Of a stretch of 27,929 nt of DNA, positions 1-7,059 are shown one piece after another; position 1 is the stretch's first letter, and each line of letters starts with the position of its first letter. A program made the position numbers and the translations under genes. Where the stretch lies: positions 1 to 27,929 of the IMG/VR virus record IMGVR_UViG_3300020392_000064. One strand, written 5' to 3'. The notes under the pieces are model-generated. The model was not told the DNA's origin and searched no databases. It saw only the letters and a list, made by a program, of their open reading frames with translations. This stretch comes from a virus.

Positions 1-273
1 AATGGCACAAACCTTACGTTTACAGAAGCCCCATCAACTGGCACAGGTAATATCTTTGTTATTTATCTTGGTGCAACGGATACAAGTATTACGATACCCA
101 CACAGAACAAAGGCAACTTTAAAAATGGTGGTATGTTTAGAGTTAACTCACAAACTGTAGATGTGGATACAACCATAGAAGCAACAGAGAATGCAACAGC
201 AACTGGGCCTTTGACAGTATCTTCTGGCATAACTATCACAGTAAACTCTGGAGGTAATCTAGCAATCATATGA
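1..273 (+). CDS. Tail-fibre protein, C-terminal fragment (5' end outside window)
   Basis: The frame is open from the first base of the window to a TGA at 271-273, giving the last 90 residues of a protein whose start lies to the left. The end of the protein (TGPLTVSSGITITV and a few more residues) matches the beta-rich terminal motif G-P-x-T-V-x-x-G-x-T-x-T-V common at the end of marine phage tail-fibre proteins. The same motif ends the gene at 2779-3240, so the two share a C-terminal module. Its stop overlaps the next start as ATGA, suggesting translational coupling. Function as a virion surface or host-recognition protein is inferred from this motif and the neighbours. Confidence 0.75.
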   Translation, partial: NGTNLTFTEAPSTGTGNIFVIYLGATDTSITIPTQNKGNFKNGGMFRVNSQTVDVDTTIEATENATATGPLTVSSGITITVNSGGNLAII

Positions 274-791
274 GTAACCTTTTAGTACAGAATATAAAGC
301 ATACAAATGGCACTACGGCTATGACTATAAACAGTAGTGGATTAGCGTTACCAAAAAAACCAGCTTTTCAAGCTACTTTGAGTGCTAATCAAACTTTTAG
401 TGATAACTCTAACACAAAAATAAATTTCAATACTGTTTCTTTTGATACAAGTAGTTCCTTTGATACTTCTAATTATAGATATGAAGCTCCTGTTTCTGGT
501 TATTATTGGTTTAGTTTAAAGATATATTTTGGAACAACTAGTGTGGATACAAACAGATTTATTTTATACATAGGTAAAAATGGGTCAATAAGCGCACCCT
601 CTAGAGTGCATGATGAAGATACATACGATAATACTCAAAATTCTTTTCAAATACGACAGGGTGGTTTGATGTACCAAGCTGCTGCTAATGATTATTTTGA
701 GGCATGGGTATATATGGATACTGTATCAGGGGATGGTACAGTACGGGCTGACCATACTCAGTTTGAAGGTTTTTTGGTTTCAGCAACGTAA
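270..791 (+). CDS. Tail-fibre/adhesin protein with C1q-like domain
   Basis: 173 residues. Residues 1-25 form the anchor motif (L-x-V-x-x-I-K-H, then G-T, then T-I-x-S-S-G) that recurs in the genes at 3761 and 4851. Residues from about 30 to the end have the layout of a C1q/TNF-like jelly roll: an early aromatic-rich strand, a Y-x-A-P-V-S-G-Y-Y-W-F turn near the middle, a K-N-G turn, an A-N-D-Y-F-E-A strand and a final F-E-G-F-L strand. C1q domains normally trimerise, which suits a fibre tip. The start overlaps the upstream stop by four bases. Host-receptor binding is inferred from the domain and position; no catalytic residues are visible. Confidence 0.7.
   Translation: MSNLLVQNIKHTNGTTAMTINSSGLALPKKPAFQATLSANQTFSDNSNTKINFNTVSFDTSSSFDTSNYRYEAPVSGYYWFSLKIYFGTTSVDTNRFILYIGKNGSISAPSRVHDEDTYDNTQNSFQIRQGGLMYQAAANDYFEAWVYMDTVSGDGTVRADHTQFEGFLVSAT
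297..341 (+). repeat. Anchor-motif repeat, copy A
   Basis: A 45-base stretch encoding K-H-T-N-G-T-T-A-M-T-I-N-S-S-G. It aligns without gaps to copy B at 3791-3835 with 33 of 45 identical bases by hand count, so similarity is kept at the DNA level as well as in protein. Confidence 0.6.
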
Positions 792-802
792 TAGGATAAA
801 CA

Positions 803-1270
803 ATGAGTACATTAAGAGTAGACAACTTACGAGGACAGACAGCAGGTACGAATAGGTATGTGGTTCAGGTTGTAGAGGGGAGTATTACTTCAAGAATATC
901 TACGTCATCTACAAGTCTTACTACAACTGGATTAGAAACAACAATTACACCTTCCTCTACCTCTAATAGGGTTCTAATTTCAGTAGCTCTTAATGGTATT
1001 CTAAGTCCAGAAACAGATTATGTGGTTTTTCATATATACAAAGATGATGCAAACCATCACTCTATTTCTACTAATGTTGGGCAAAATGGTGAGAGTGACT
1101 CAAGTAGCGTGGTACATTTTTATTTAGACTCTCCTTCTACAACAAGTGCTACAAAGTATACTGTTTATTACAGAAGTGGTAATGGAGGTGCTATACAGCT
1201 TAATAACTATGGCATAGGAGGAGATGGAAGCACAAGGAGTACGATATTGTTACAGGAGATTGCCCAATGA
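803..1270 (+). CDS. Tail-fibre/adhesin protein, second beta-rich class
   Basis: 155 residues. It opens with a short version of the shared anchor (M-S-T-L-R-V-D-N-L) and continues into a domain unlike the C1q class. Landmarks are a T-T-T-G-L-E-T-T-I-T-P-S-S segment near residue 40, S-N-R-V-L-I-S-V-A strands, Y-L-D-S-P-S-T-T-S-A-T-K-Y in the second half and a terminal R-S-T-I-L-L-Q-E-I-A-Q. The genes at 1267 and 3237 share this layout. I recall the pattern from marine phage fibre genes but cannot name a Pfam family. Its last four bases overlap the next start (ATGA). Receptor binding is inferred from context. Confidence 0.65.
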   Translation: MSTLRVDNLRGQTAGTNRYVVQVVEGSITSRISTSSTSLTTTGLETTITPSSTSNRVLISVALNGILSPETDYVVFHIYKDDANHHSISTNVGQNGESDSSSVVHFYLDSPSTTSATKYTVYYRSGNGGAIQLNNYGIGGDGSTRSTILLQEIAQ

Positions 1271-1755
1271 GTACGCTTTCAGTAGACACAATACAGGGTA
1301 AGACCACAGCAGGAACAGTGGCTATGCCAGCAGGAGCTATGTTACAAGTAGTGCAAACTCATGTAACAGCTTATACGCAAACATCTAGCAGTTCAAATTC
1401 AAGCACAGGCTTGACTGTCGCAATTACTCCTAAGTTTTCATCTAGCAAAGTATTAATCACAGGAAATATTAATGGATGTTATAGTAATGCCGCGACTAGA
1501 TATGCAAGATATGAGTTGTTCAAAGGCGGTTCATTTCTAGTATATATTCATGCTTTAGTAGGATATGACCAAAATGAAGTAATTTATAATACAGATTGGA
1601 GTTTTAGTTATTTAGATTCGCCAAACACAACATCAGCAACAACATATGACCTTCAATGGTCAGCACACAATGGTGGTATTTCTCATTTTAATAACTATGG
1701 TTCTTCAAATAACACAACAAGGTCAACAATAACAGCTTATGAGATAGCAGGATAA
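1267..1755 (+). CDS. Tail-fibre/adhesin protein, second beta-rich class
   Basis: 162 residues, a paralogue of the preceding gene. The N-terminus is M-S-T-L-S-V-D-T-I-Q-G-K-T, followed by a M-P-A-G hinge also present in the gene at 3237. The body carries S-T-G-L-T-V-A-I-T-P-K-F-S-S-S-K-V-L, then F-S-Y-L-D-S-P-N-T-T-S-A-T-T-Y, a H-N-G-G-I turn, an N-N-Y-G loop and the terminal R-S-T-I-T-A-Y-E-I-A-G. The strong match at both ends with a divergent middle suggests duplication followed by divergence of the exposed loops. The start overlaps the preceding stop by four bases. Its exact place in the tail is not shown by the sequence. Confidence 0.65.
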   Translation: MSTLSVDTIQGKTTAGTVAMPAGAMLQVVQTHVTAYTQTSSSSNSSTGLTVAITPKFSSSKVLITGNINGCYSNAATRYARYELFKGGSFLVYIHALVGYDQNEVIYNTDWSFSYLDSPNTTSATTYDLQWSAHNGGISHFNNYGSSNNTTRSTITAYEIAG

Positions 1756-1765
1756 GGAGAAAACA

Positions 1766-2179
1766 ATGACAACAATATCACAAGCATTAACGAGTTTAGG
1801 AGTTACAGAGTGGGTTCTTAGAGGAGAGCCTACAAATGAAGAAGAGTTCAACCAGATGTTTCGTAAGGTTACTGGAGCCGATAAAAATGGTTCAGCTATA
1901 GAAAGTGCAGACCCAAAGGACTGGGGTGTGAATTATGCACAAGTAGCAGGTGAAAAGACATTACTGCAAAGCCGTGAGCCAATGCGATTGCTTCGTGTAG
2001 AACGAGACAGATTACTGGCAGAAACAGATTGGACTGCGTTAGGTGATGTGACCATGTCGAGTTCTATGAAAACCTATAGACAACAGCTTAGAGACTTACC
2101 TGCGAGTTCTGATCCAAAGTTAGACAGTAATGGTGGATTAGACATGAGTAGTGTAAAGTTTCCAACAAAACCAAGCTAG
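1766..2179 (+). CDS. Phage tail assembly chaperone-like protein
   Basis: 137 residues, preceded by a good Shine-Dalgarno sequence (AAGGAG) about seven bases before the ATG. The C-terminal third has the pattern R-L-L-R-V-E-R-D-R-L-L-A-E-T-D-W-T followed by Y-R-Q-Q-L-R-D-L-P. This is the signature of the Phage_tail_APC (tail assembly chaperone, DUF4376-like) C-terminal domain found beside many tail-fibre genes. The N-terminal part (V-T-E-W-V-L-R-G-E-P-T) is a typical short lead-in. Members are thought to help fibre folding or attachment. Its location among the fibre genes fits that role. It could instead be a minor structural protein. Confidence 0.65.
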   Translation: MTTISQALTSLGVTEWVLRGEPTNEEEFNQMFRKVTGADKNGSAIESADPKDWGVNYAQVAGEKTLLQSREPMRLLRVERDRLLAETDWTALGDVTMSSSMKTYRQQLRDLPASSDPKLDSNGGLDMSSVKFPTKPS

Positions 2180-2187
2180 GAGTAAGT

Positions 2188-2769
2188 ATGCCTTTAACAA
2201 AAGTCAGATCAGGTGGGGTAGAGTCAGTAGCTACGAGTTTATTAACAGGAACTACATTACCAACATCCATATCTGGTCTTGGCACAGCGACTACATCTTT
2301 ATCTGGGTCAATGCCAAAGACGCTCACAGTTCCGTCTGGTTGCAGAAATTTTACAATAGCAGTAAACGATTGGTCTTATACAGGAAGTGGTAACCCAGAT
2401 TTTGGTTTTCATATTGGCACAGGTGGTAGCCTTTCAACATCTGGATACATGGGTCAGATTGCGTATATTTACAATCAAGGCAGTGATAGTAATGACGTTG
2501 AAACAACAAAAATACGAAGTGTAGGCAACTGGGGGGCTGATTCAAAGCATAATGGGATAGCTCATTTTTACCTAACAGCATCTAATACTTGGGTAATATC
2601 TACTCAGTTTAATGTTGATAATAGTGGTAGTTATTCAAATGGTGGGATTATATGGTCGCCTACAAGAATAGCACTTGGAGGAGAGTGTAATATAGTTGGG
2701 TGGGTAGATTTTACTTCAACAGGTGGTGTTACTGGTGACAGTGGCAATATGACAGCGTATTTTTATTAG
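2188..2769 (+). CDS. Putative tail-fibre protein, distinct class
   Basis: 193 residues. The opening M-P-L-T-K-V-R-S-G-G-V-E-S followed by T-T-L-P-T-S-I-S-G-L-G-T-A-T-T is the kind of lead-in often seen on marine phage fibre and decoration proteins. The rest is rich in Gly, Ser, Thr and aromatic residues, with S-G-S-Y-S-N-G-G-I and a glycine-rich end, consistent with a beta-sandwich. It lacks the anchor motif of its neighbours and is neither C1q-like nor of the second class. A GGAG ribosome site lies just before the start. The assignment rests mainly on composition and position between fibre genes. Confidence 0.55.
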   Translation: MPLTKVRSGGVESVATSLLTGTTLPTSISGLGTATTSLSGSMPKTLTVPSGCRNFTIAVNDWSYTGSGNPDFGFHIGTGGSLSTSGYMGQIAYIYNQGSDSNDVETTKIRSVGNWGADSKHNGIAHFYLTASNTWVISTQFNVDNSGSYSNGGIIWSPTRIALGGECNIVGWVDFTSTGGVTGDSGNMTAYFY

Positions 2770-2778
2770 GAGAATAAT

Positions 2779-3240
2779 ATGCCCTATATAGGAAAAGCAC
2801 CCAACCAAGGCGTTAGAACACGCTTCATATACCAAGCTACGGCAAGTCAAACGTCTTTTAGTGGTTCAGATGCCAATGCAAACGTATTAAGCTACAGTGA
2901 TGGTGAGTATGTGGATGTCTATCAGAATGGTGTTTTACTGAAACCTGCAACAGATTACACCTCTACATCTGGTACAACGGTGGTGCTAGTAACAGGAGCA
3001 TCTCTTAATGATGTAGTAGAGATTATAGTGTATGACGCTTTTTCTATAGCCAACAGTTATACCAAAGCAGAATCAGATACACGCTATCCTTTTCTTGGAA
3101 ACGACAGTATAATACGAACCAACGGTAATAGTATCACGGCAGATATAACAATACCCAGTGGTACAAATGGATTGTCAGCAGGACCTATAACAGTTACAAA
3201 TGCTACAATTACAGTTAACGGAGTGTATACAATAGTATGA
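2779..3240 (+). CDS. Tail-fibre protein, T7-gp17-like connector with C-terminal beta motif
   Basis: 153 residues. It starts M-P-Y-I-G-K-A-P. Its first hundred residues hold V-D-V-Y-Q-N-G-V-L-L-K-P-A-T-D-Y-T and D-V-V-E-I-I-V-Y-D, a pattern seen at the N-terminus of many cyanophage and pelagiphage fibre proteins and resembling the virion-attachment part of T7-type fibres. Y-T-K-A-E-S-D-T-R-Y near residue 95 is a widespread tail-fibre motif. The end repeats the G-P-I-T-V-x-N-x-T-I-T-V pattern of the fragment at the left edge. At 153 residues it is much shorter than one-piece T7 fibres. The stop overlaps the next start as ATGA. Confidence 0.7.
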   Translation: MPYIGKAPNQGVRTRFIYQATASQTSFSGSDANANVLSYSDGEYVDVYQNGVLLKPATDYTSTSGTTVVLVTGASLNDVVEIIVYDAFSIANSYTKAESDTRYPFLGNDSIIRTNGNSITADITIPSGTNGLSAGPITVTNATITVNGVYTIV

Positions 3241-3761
3241 CCAGTAGATTATTAGTAGATAAGATTGAGGGTAAGACAACATCTGGAAATATTCAGATGC
3301 CAGCAGGTCATATTGTTCAGACACAAACGGCTCAAGCCTTAACAACAACTTCTATAAGTAGCACTACTTTTGCTGATGTTACTGGAATGTCCATATCTTT
3401 TACAAGCAAATTTAGTTCTTCAAAATTACTTATGATTGCTCAAGTTCATTGTTATGTAGAAAATAGTTCTAGTGGAACTTGGTTAGGTGTAGATTTTAGA
3501 TTTTTAGAAGATAGTACAGTCATTCGCTCTCCAGTTGCTTCTGGGAATGGATATGGAATAGCTCATGCAGGAGGAAATGATGCTACTACTAGAATTATGG
3601 ATTATGCTATGTTTACACACGAACATTCCTCACCAGATACTTCTGCTCATACATATAAATTACAAGTGCATACAACAGAGGGAAAAACTCCTAATGCTGA
3701 AATAAATAATAATACTTATGGTGGTGGTGGTAGATTAATAATAATGGAGATAGCTCAATAA
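3237..3761 (+). CDS. Tail-fibre/adhesin protein, second beta-rich class
   Basis: 174 residues, third member of the class at 803 and 1267. The anchor is M-T-S-R-L-L-V-D-K-I-E-G-K-T-T-S-G, followed by an M-P-A-G hinge nearly identical to the 1267 gene. The body has D-V-T-G-M-S-I-S-F-T-S-K-F-S-S-S-K-L-L, a histidine-rich segment (E-H-S-S-P-D-T-S-A-H-T-Y) where relatives have L-D-S-P-x-T-T-S-A-T, and the terminal G-G-G-R-L-I-I-M-E-I-A-Q. Start and stop both overlap neighbours. A surface, host-contacting role is inferred. Confidence 0.65.
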   Translation: MTSRLLVDKIEGKTTSGNIQMPAGHIVQTQTAQALTTTSISSTTFADVTGMSISFTSKFSSSKLLMIAQVHCYVENSSSGTWLGVDFRFLEDSTVIRSPVASGNGYGIAHAGGNDATTRIMDYAMFTHEHSSPDTSAHTYKLQVHTTEGKTPNAEINNNTYGGGGRLIIMEIAQ

Positions 3762-4318
3762 TGGCAAGTGAACTTCATGTAGATTCAATAAAACATTCTG
3801 GTGGCACAAGTGCCATGACGATAGATAGTAGTGGAAGAATTACAACTTCAACAGCAAGACCTCATATGTTTTGTTTAGGTTTTTCAACTACATCAGATAA
3901 CGCAAGTAGTGGTACAACTATAAATGGGTTGACACTGGATGGCACTTGGAAACTTATAAGAAATTTTGAGCAAGTTTTAGAAAATTACGGAAATCATTAC
4001 GATAATTCAACTGGAATATTTACTGTTCCAATATCTGGCATTTATATGCTTAGTTTAGGTGTTGGTTATGTTGAAGCTACTAGCGATTATATAGGATTAG
4101 GTATTATTACTGGTGACAGTGAGGATAGTAATACTGGACTAAGAACAATGTGGGATTACGCTGATTATCTAGATACACCTATGCACATGAGTTTTTGTAA
4201 ATATCTTGTAGCAGGAAAATCAGTTGCAGCTTGCATGAGACAGGAAGCAGATAATGTTACCTCTCCAAATGATTCTCATCAGAAATATTTTCATTGGAAT
4301 GTAACTTTTTTAGGATAA
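3761..4318 (+). CDS. Tail-fibre/adhesin protein with C1q-like domain
   Basis: 185 residues. The anchor (L-H-V-D-S-I-K-H-S-G-G-T-S-A-M-T-I-D-S-S-G-R) fills residues 5-26. A C1q-like domain follows, with N-F-E-Q-V-L-E-N-Y-G-N-H-Y, then T-G-I-F-T-V-P-I-S-G-I-Y-M-L-S-L, and a final hydrophobic strand W-N-V-T-F-L-G. These match the early strand, the central F-x-A-P-x-x-G-x-Y turn and the last strand of the C1q fold. There are several Cys and Met residues, unlike the neighbours. The ATG shares its first A with the preceding stop (TAATG). A role in receptor binding is inferred. Confidence 0.65.
   Translation: MASELHVDSIKHSGGTSAMTIDSSGRITTSTARPHMFCLGFSTTSDNASSGTTINGLTLDGTWKLIRNFEQVLENYGNHYDNSTGIFTVPISGIYMLSLGVGYVEATSDYIGLGIITGDSEDSNTGLRTMWDYADYLDTPMHMSFCKYLVAGKSVAACMRQEADNVTSPNDSHQKYFHWNVTFLG
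3791..3835 (+). repeat. Anchor-motif repeat, copy B
   Basis: A 45-base stretch encoding K-H-S-G-G-T-S-A-M-T-I-D-S-S-G. By hand count it shares 33 of 45 bases with copy A at 297-341 and 33 of 45 with copy C at 4920-4964. Confidence 0.6.
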
Positions 4319-4321
4319 ATC

Positions 4322-4846
4322 ATGGCATCAATACTTAAAGTAAATACCATACAAGACGCAACGAACTCTAATACGGCTATTTCTGTGGACAGTAGTGGTC
4401 GAGTGACAACTCCTGCTAGACCTTTTTTTCATGTGTATGTAGACAATGGTGGTAGTAATGTTACCAGTGGATCAGGAACAGATTTAGTGCAGTTTGATGG
4501 AGTTGTAAGTAATGTTGGTTCACATTTTAACGCCACCAGTTCAGGAAACGGCTACAGTTTCACAGCACCAGTAGCAGGTATTTATCAATTTAATTGGAAT
4601 TTATCTATTTATGGTATTAGTTCTGGTAATTGGCTTAGACAACGAGTCTATAAAAATGGCAGTTCTTTGCAAATACATGGGTATCTGGATATCCAAACGA
4701 CAGATGACCAAAATATAAATTCTGCTTTTTCTCTTTTGCTTTCAGCCAACGATTACATTCAATTTTATGCAAACTCGCAAGTTAGTACATTTTATTATTC
4801 AGCAGGAACGACATGGAACACTTGCACAGGATATTTAGTAGGATAA
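4322..4846 (+). CDS. Tail-fibre/adhesin protein with C1q-like domain
   Basis: 174 residues. It has a degenerate anchor, M-A-S-I-L-K-V-N-T-I-Q ending in I-S-V-D-S-S-G-R, so the last part of the motif is better kept than the K-H-x-G-G-T core. The C1q-like part is clear: F-D-G-V-V-S-N-V-G-S-H-F-N-A, then Y-S-F-T-A-P-V-A-G-I-Y-Q-F-N, a Y-K-N-G-S-S turn, L-S-A-N-D-Y-I-Q-F and a final C-T-G-Y-L-V-G. There is a three-base gap to the preceding stop. Trimer formation at a fibre tip is known for C1q folds; its use here is inferred. Confidence 0.7.
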   Translation: MASILKVNTIQDATNSNTAISVDSSGRVTTPARPFFHVYVDNGGSNVTSGSGTDLVQFDGVVSNVGSHFNATSSGNGYSFTAPVAGIYQFNWNLSIYGISSGNWLRQRVYKNGSSLQIHGYLDIQTTDDQNINSAFSLLLSANDYIQFYANSQVSTFYYSAGTTWNTCTGYLVG

Positions 4847-4850
4847 CACC

Positions 4851-5390
4851 ATGAGCAAAGCAGCAGAATTAGCAAAATTTATAGCAGATGGCACTTTAGG
4901 ATCAGACGTTACAGCAATTAAACACTCTGGGGGTACAAGTGGGTTAACTATTGATAGTTCTGGTCGTATATTATTTCCTAACAAACCTGCTTTTTCAGCA
5001 AGTCGTGATGCAGGTCATGTTACCGTAGGAAATTTTATTGTGTTTGATGATGTAAGAGTAAATATAGGCAGTCATTATAATGCGTCAGATGGAAAATTTA
5101 CGGCTCCAGTTGCAGGTAATTATGCGTTCTTCTTTTACGCTATGTCAAATCACTCTTTAAACAATGTTAATATTGCTATAGAGTTTTGGAAAAATGGTAG
5201 TTATTTAGGTGATGCAAGTCCTTTAGGTAGACAAAGTAGTGATTATAGTCACGGTCAAATAAGTGGGCATATAATTTTAACTCTAGCGGCAAGTGATTAC
5301 ATACAAGTAAAAAATGCAGGAGGCACTGACTCTACATTATACATGACTGGAAACGCACATAATGAGTTTAGTGGATTTTTAATAGGATAA
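4851..5390 (+). CDS. Tail-fibre/adhesin protein with C1q-like domain
   Basis: 179 residues. An extra leader (A-A-E-L-A-K-F-I-A-D-G-T) precedes the anchor I-K-H-S-G-G-T-S-G-L-T-I-D-S-S-G-R. This leader is itself a common opening of marine phage fibre proteins. The C1q-like domain is the most canonical of the set: F-D-D-V-R-V-N-I-G-S-H-Y-N-A-S-D-G-K-F-T-A-P-V-A-G, then Y-A-F-F-F, a W-K-N-G turn, L-A-A-S-D-Y-I-Q-V and E-F-S-G-F-L-I-G at the end. Spacing to both neighbours is three to four bases. It is probably a virion surface protein. Confidence 0.75.
   Translation: MSKAAELAKFIADGTLGSDVTAIKHSGGTSGLTIDSSGRILFPNKPAFSASRDAGHVTVGNFIVFDDVRVNIGSHYNASDGKFTAPVAGNYAFFFYAMSNHSLNNVNIAIEFWKNGSYLGDASPLGRQSSDYSHGQISGHIILTLAASDYIQVKNAGGTDSTLYMTGNAHNEFSGFLIG
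4920..4964 (+). repeat. Anchor-motif repeat, copy C
   Basis: A 45-base stretch encoding K-H-S-G-G-T-S-G-L-T-I-D-S-S-G, collinear with copies A and B and matching copy B at 33 of 45 bases by hand count. Confidence 0.6.
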
Positions 5391-5393
5391 AAT

Positions 5394-5753
5394 ATGCTTG
5401 GCTTTAATGCCATATCAGAAGTCTCTATTGCAGAACTACCAGGTGCTTTTGTACCAGTAAGTGGACAGGTAGGAACGTCAGCTTTAGGTAGCGTTGGTAT
5501 TACAAGTTTTGGTGCTGCCGATGCTATAGGCGTGTCAGCCACGATGGCTTTAGGTGAGATATCCGTTACAGGAACAGCTAACATATCAATAACAGGATTA
5601 TCAGCTATAGGTGAACTAGGAAACGAAACAGTATGGGGATTAGTGGTAGCAGGTGTAGACAACACATATACGAACATAACAACAGGTGCTTCACAGACAT
5701 GGACAGAGATAAACACAGAAGCATCTCAAACATGGACAGATGTTATACAATAG
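5394..5753 (+). CDS. Repetitive beta-rich tail protein
   Basis: 119 residues built almost wholly of degenerate short repeats. Units of the type A-x-G-x-x-x-V-T-G-x-A-x-I-x-x-T-G-L-S-A run through residues 25-75. The C-terminus has an 11-residue tandem repeat (A-S-Q-T-W-T-E-I-N-T-E, then A-S-Q-T-W-T-D-V). Similar proteins with a run of such units ending in W-containing repeats occur next to fibre genes in marine phages. The composition, without Lys or Arg and very rich in Gly, Ala, Ser and Thr, suggests a beta-solenoid or fibrous structural piece. No specific function can be read from it. Confidence 0.6.
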   Translation: MLGFNAISEVSIAELPGAFVPVSGQVGTSALGSVGITSFGAADAIGVSATMALGEISVTGTANISITGLSAIGELGNETVWGLVVAGVDNTYTNITTGASQTWTEINTEASQTWTDVIQ

Positions 5754-5787
5754 ATTATAAAGGTTAAATAAGATTTAAGGAGAAGCA

Positions 5788-7059
5788 ATGCCAAGTACAT
5801 ATACAGACAATGGTGGTATAGAAAAGATTGGTCTTGGTGAAAAGGCAGGAGCTTGGGGAACCACCACAAATAACAACTTTGATATTATAGACAGGCTGAC
5901 CAACGGAGTTGGAGCCATAACACTTTCTGGAACAACACATACATTAACAACATCAGACGGAAGTTTGTCTGATGGTATGTTTAAGGTTTTGGTTTTAGGA
6001 GGGTCACCTTCTGGAACAAATACAATAACAATAAGCCCTAACGATGCAGACAAGCTATACTTTGTACAAAATAACTCTGGTCAAACAGCCACATTTACAC
6101 AAGGCTCTGGTGCTGACGTAAGTGTAGCAACAGGTGAGGCAGCTATAATATTTGCAGATGGTGCAGGATCAGGGGCAGCCGTAACAGACTTGTCAGCGTT
6201 GTTTCCTTTGAAGTCTGGAGTGGCAGCATCATTCACAACAATAACGGCAGGCACATCAATATTGCCTGACACATCTGGTGGGGCAGACATAGGCTCTGCA
6301 TCTGCTGAGTTTGGAGACATATACATAGCTGACGATAAGAAGATTAAATTTGGCTCTGACCAAGATATAACGATGGAATACGATGAAGATGGCACAGACA
6401 GCTTATTAATATCAGGTGGTGATGTAACCATAGCTGATGACAAAAAGTTATTCTTTGGCACAGATAAAGACGTAAGCATAGAGTATGATGAGGATGGCAA
6501 CAACACTATGCTAGTCACAGGTGATGTAGTTTTTGCCGATGGATCAACATCTGTGGATATTAAGTCACATGATTTAAGTGCTAACGGACTAAAGCTAGAC
6601 GGCACTTTGGTTACAGCTAGTGCAGCCGAACTCAACCATTGTGATGGCGTTACCAGTAATATTCAAACACAGTTAAACACAAAAGTAACATCTTCAGGAG
6701 TTACCTCTGTGGCAACAGGTACTGGGCTAACTGGAGGAACGATAACAAGCACTGGAACTATAAGCGTAAACACAGGCATAGGAGAAGTGGGAACTTATGC
6801 TTTTTTGGCAAGACAGGGATACTCAACTATTGTAGCAGGACAGACTTACACAAACTCTGGAAGTGGGGCGACCAACAATAGTGCAAATTTAGTTTATGCA
6901 GGGTTTCTTAGTGAAGGAGATAACAATTTTGATGACGATACTGCACTTGACTCAACTGGCTCTTCGACAACCACAGGTTTGACTGGGGTTTGGAGAGCAA
7001 TGGGAAGTGCTGATGCTGGAAGTCGTGTTGCAGCCACCCTCTTTCTAAGAATATCGTAA
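5788..7059 (+). CDS. Tail-fibre protein with 35-residue tandem repeats
   Basis: 423 residues with a strong ribosome site (AAGGAG, six bases before ATG). The N-terminus (Y-T-D-N-G-G-I-E-K-I-G-L-G-E-K-A-G-A-W-G-T-T and N-F-D-I-I-D-R-L) is a recurring marine phage fibre lead-in. Residues 182-250 hold two 35-residue repeats with E-Y-D-E-D-G. Near residue 279 A-A-E-L-N-H-C-D-G-V-T-S-N-I-Q-T-Q-L is a classic fibre motif, probably a coiled connector. The C-terminus has G-V-W-R-A-M-G and ends L-F-L-R-I-S, like many phage proteins that close with T-W-R-C-M-G and L-W-L-R-I-S. It is the longest fibre gene here and may be a central fibre to which the small ones attach; that last point is inference. Confidence 0.75.
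   Translation: MPSTYTDNGGIEKIGLGEKAGAWGTTTNNNFDIIDRLTNGVGAITLSGTTHTLTTSDGSLSDGMFKVLVLGGSPSGTNTITISPNDADKLYFVQNNSGQTATFTQGSGADVSVATGEAAIIFADGAGSGAAVTDLSALFPLKSGVAASFTTITAGTSILPDTSGGADIGSASAEFGDIYIADDKKIKFGSDQDITMEYDEDGTDSLLISGGDVTIADDKKLFFGTDKDVSIEYDEDGNNTMLVTGDVVFADGSTSVDIKSHDLSANGLKLDGTLVTASAAELNHCDGVTSNIQTQLNTKVTSSGVTSVATGTGLTGGTITSTGTISVNTGIGEVGTYAFLARQGYSTIVAGQTYTNSGSGATNNSANLVYAGFLSEGDNNFDDDTALDSTGSSTTTGLTGVWRAMGSADAGSRVAATLFLRIS
6331..6540 (+). repeat. Two 105-base in-frame tandem repeats within the fibre gene
   Basis: Copy 1 starts at 6331 and copy 2 at 6436, exactly 105 bases (35 codons) apart. Both encode D-D-K-K, an F-G-(S/T)-D-(Q/K)-D core and E-Y-D-E-D-G. The second copy drifts after the E-Y-D-E-D-G. 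Such repeats usually form stacked beta units in fibre shafts. Confidence 0.7.

Noticed and set aside
6081-6635. 184-codon minus-strand frame opposite the long fibre gene
   Set aside because: It mirrors the regular Thr/Ser/Gly codons of the fibre repeats, gives a Ser/Val/Pro-rich product with no motif and has no neighbours on that strand.
270-7059. Diversity-generating retroelement acting on the adhesins
   Set aside because: I found no reverse transcriptase gene and no near-identical template/variable repeat pair differing at A positions within the window. The anchor repeats differ at all base types.
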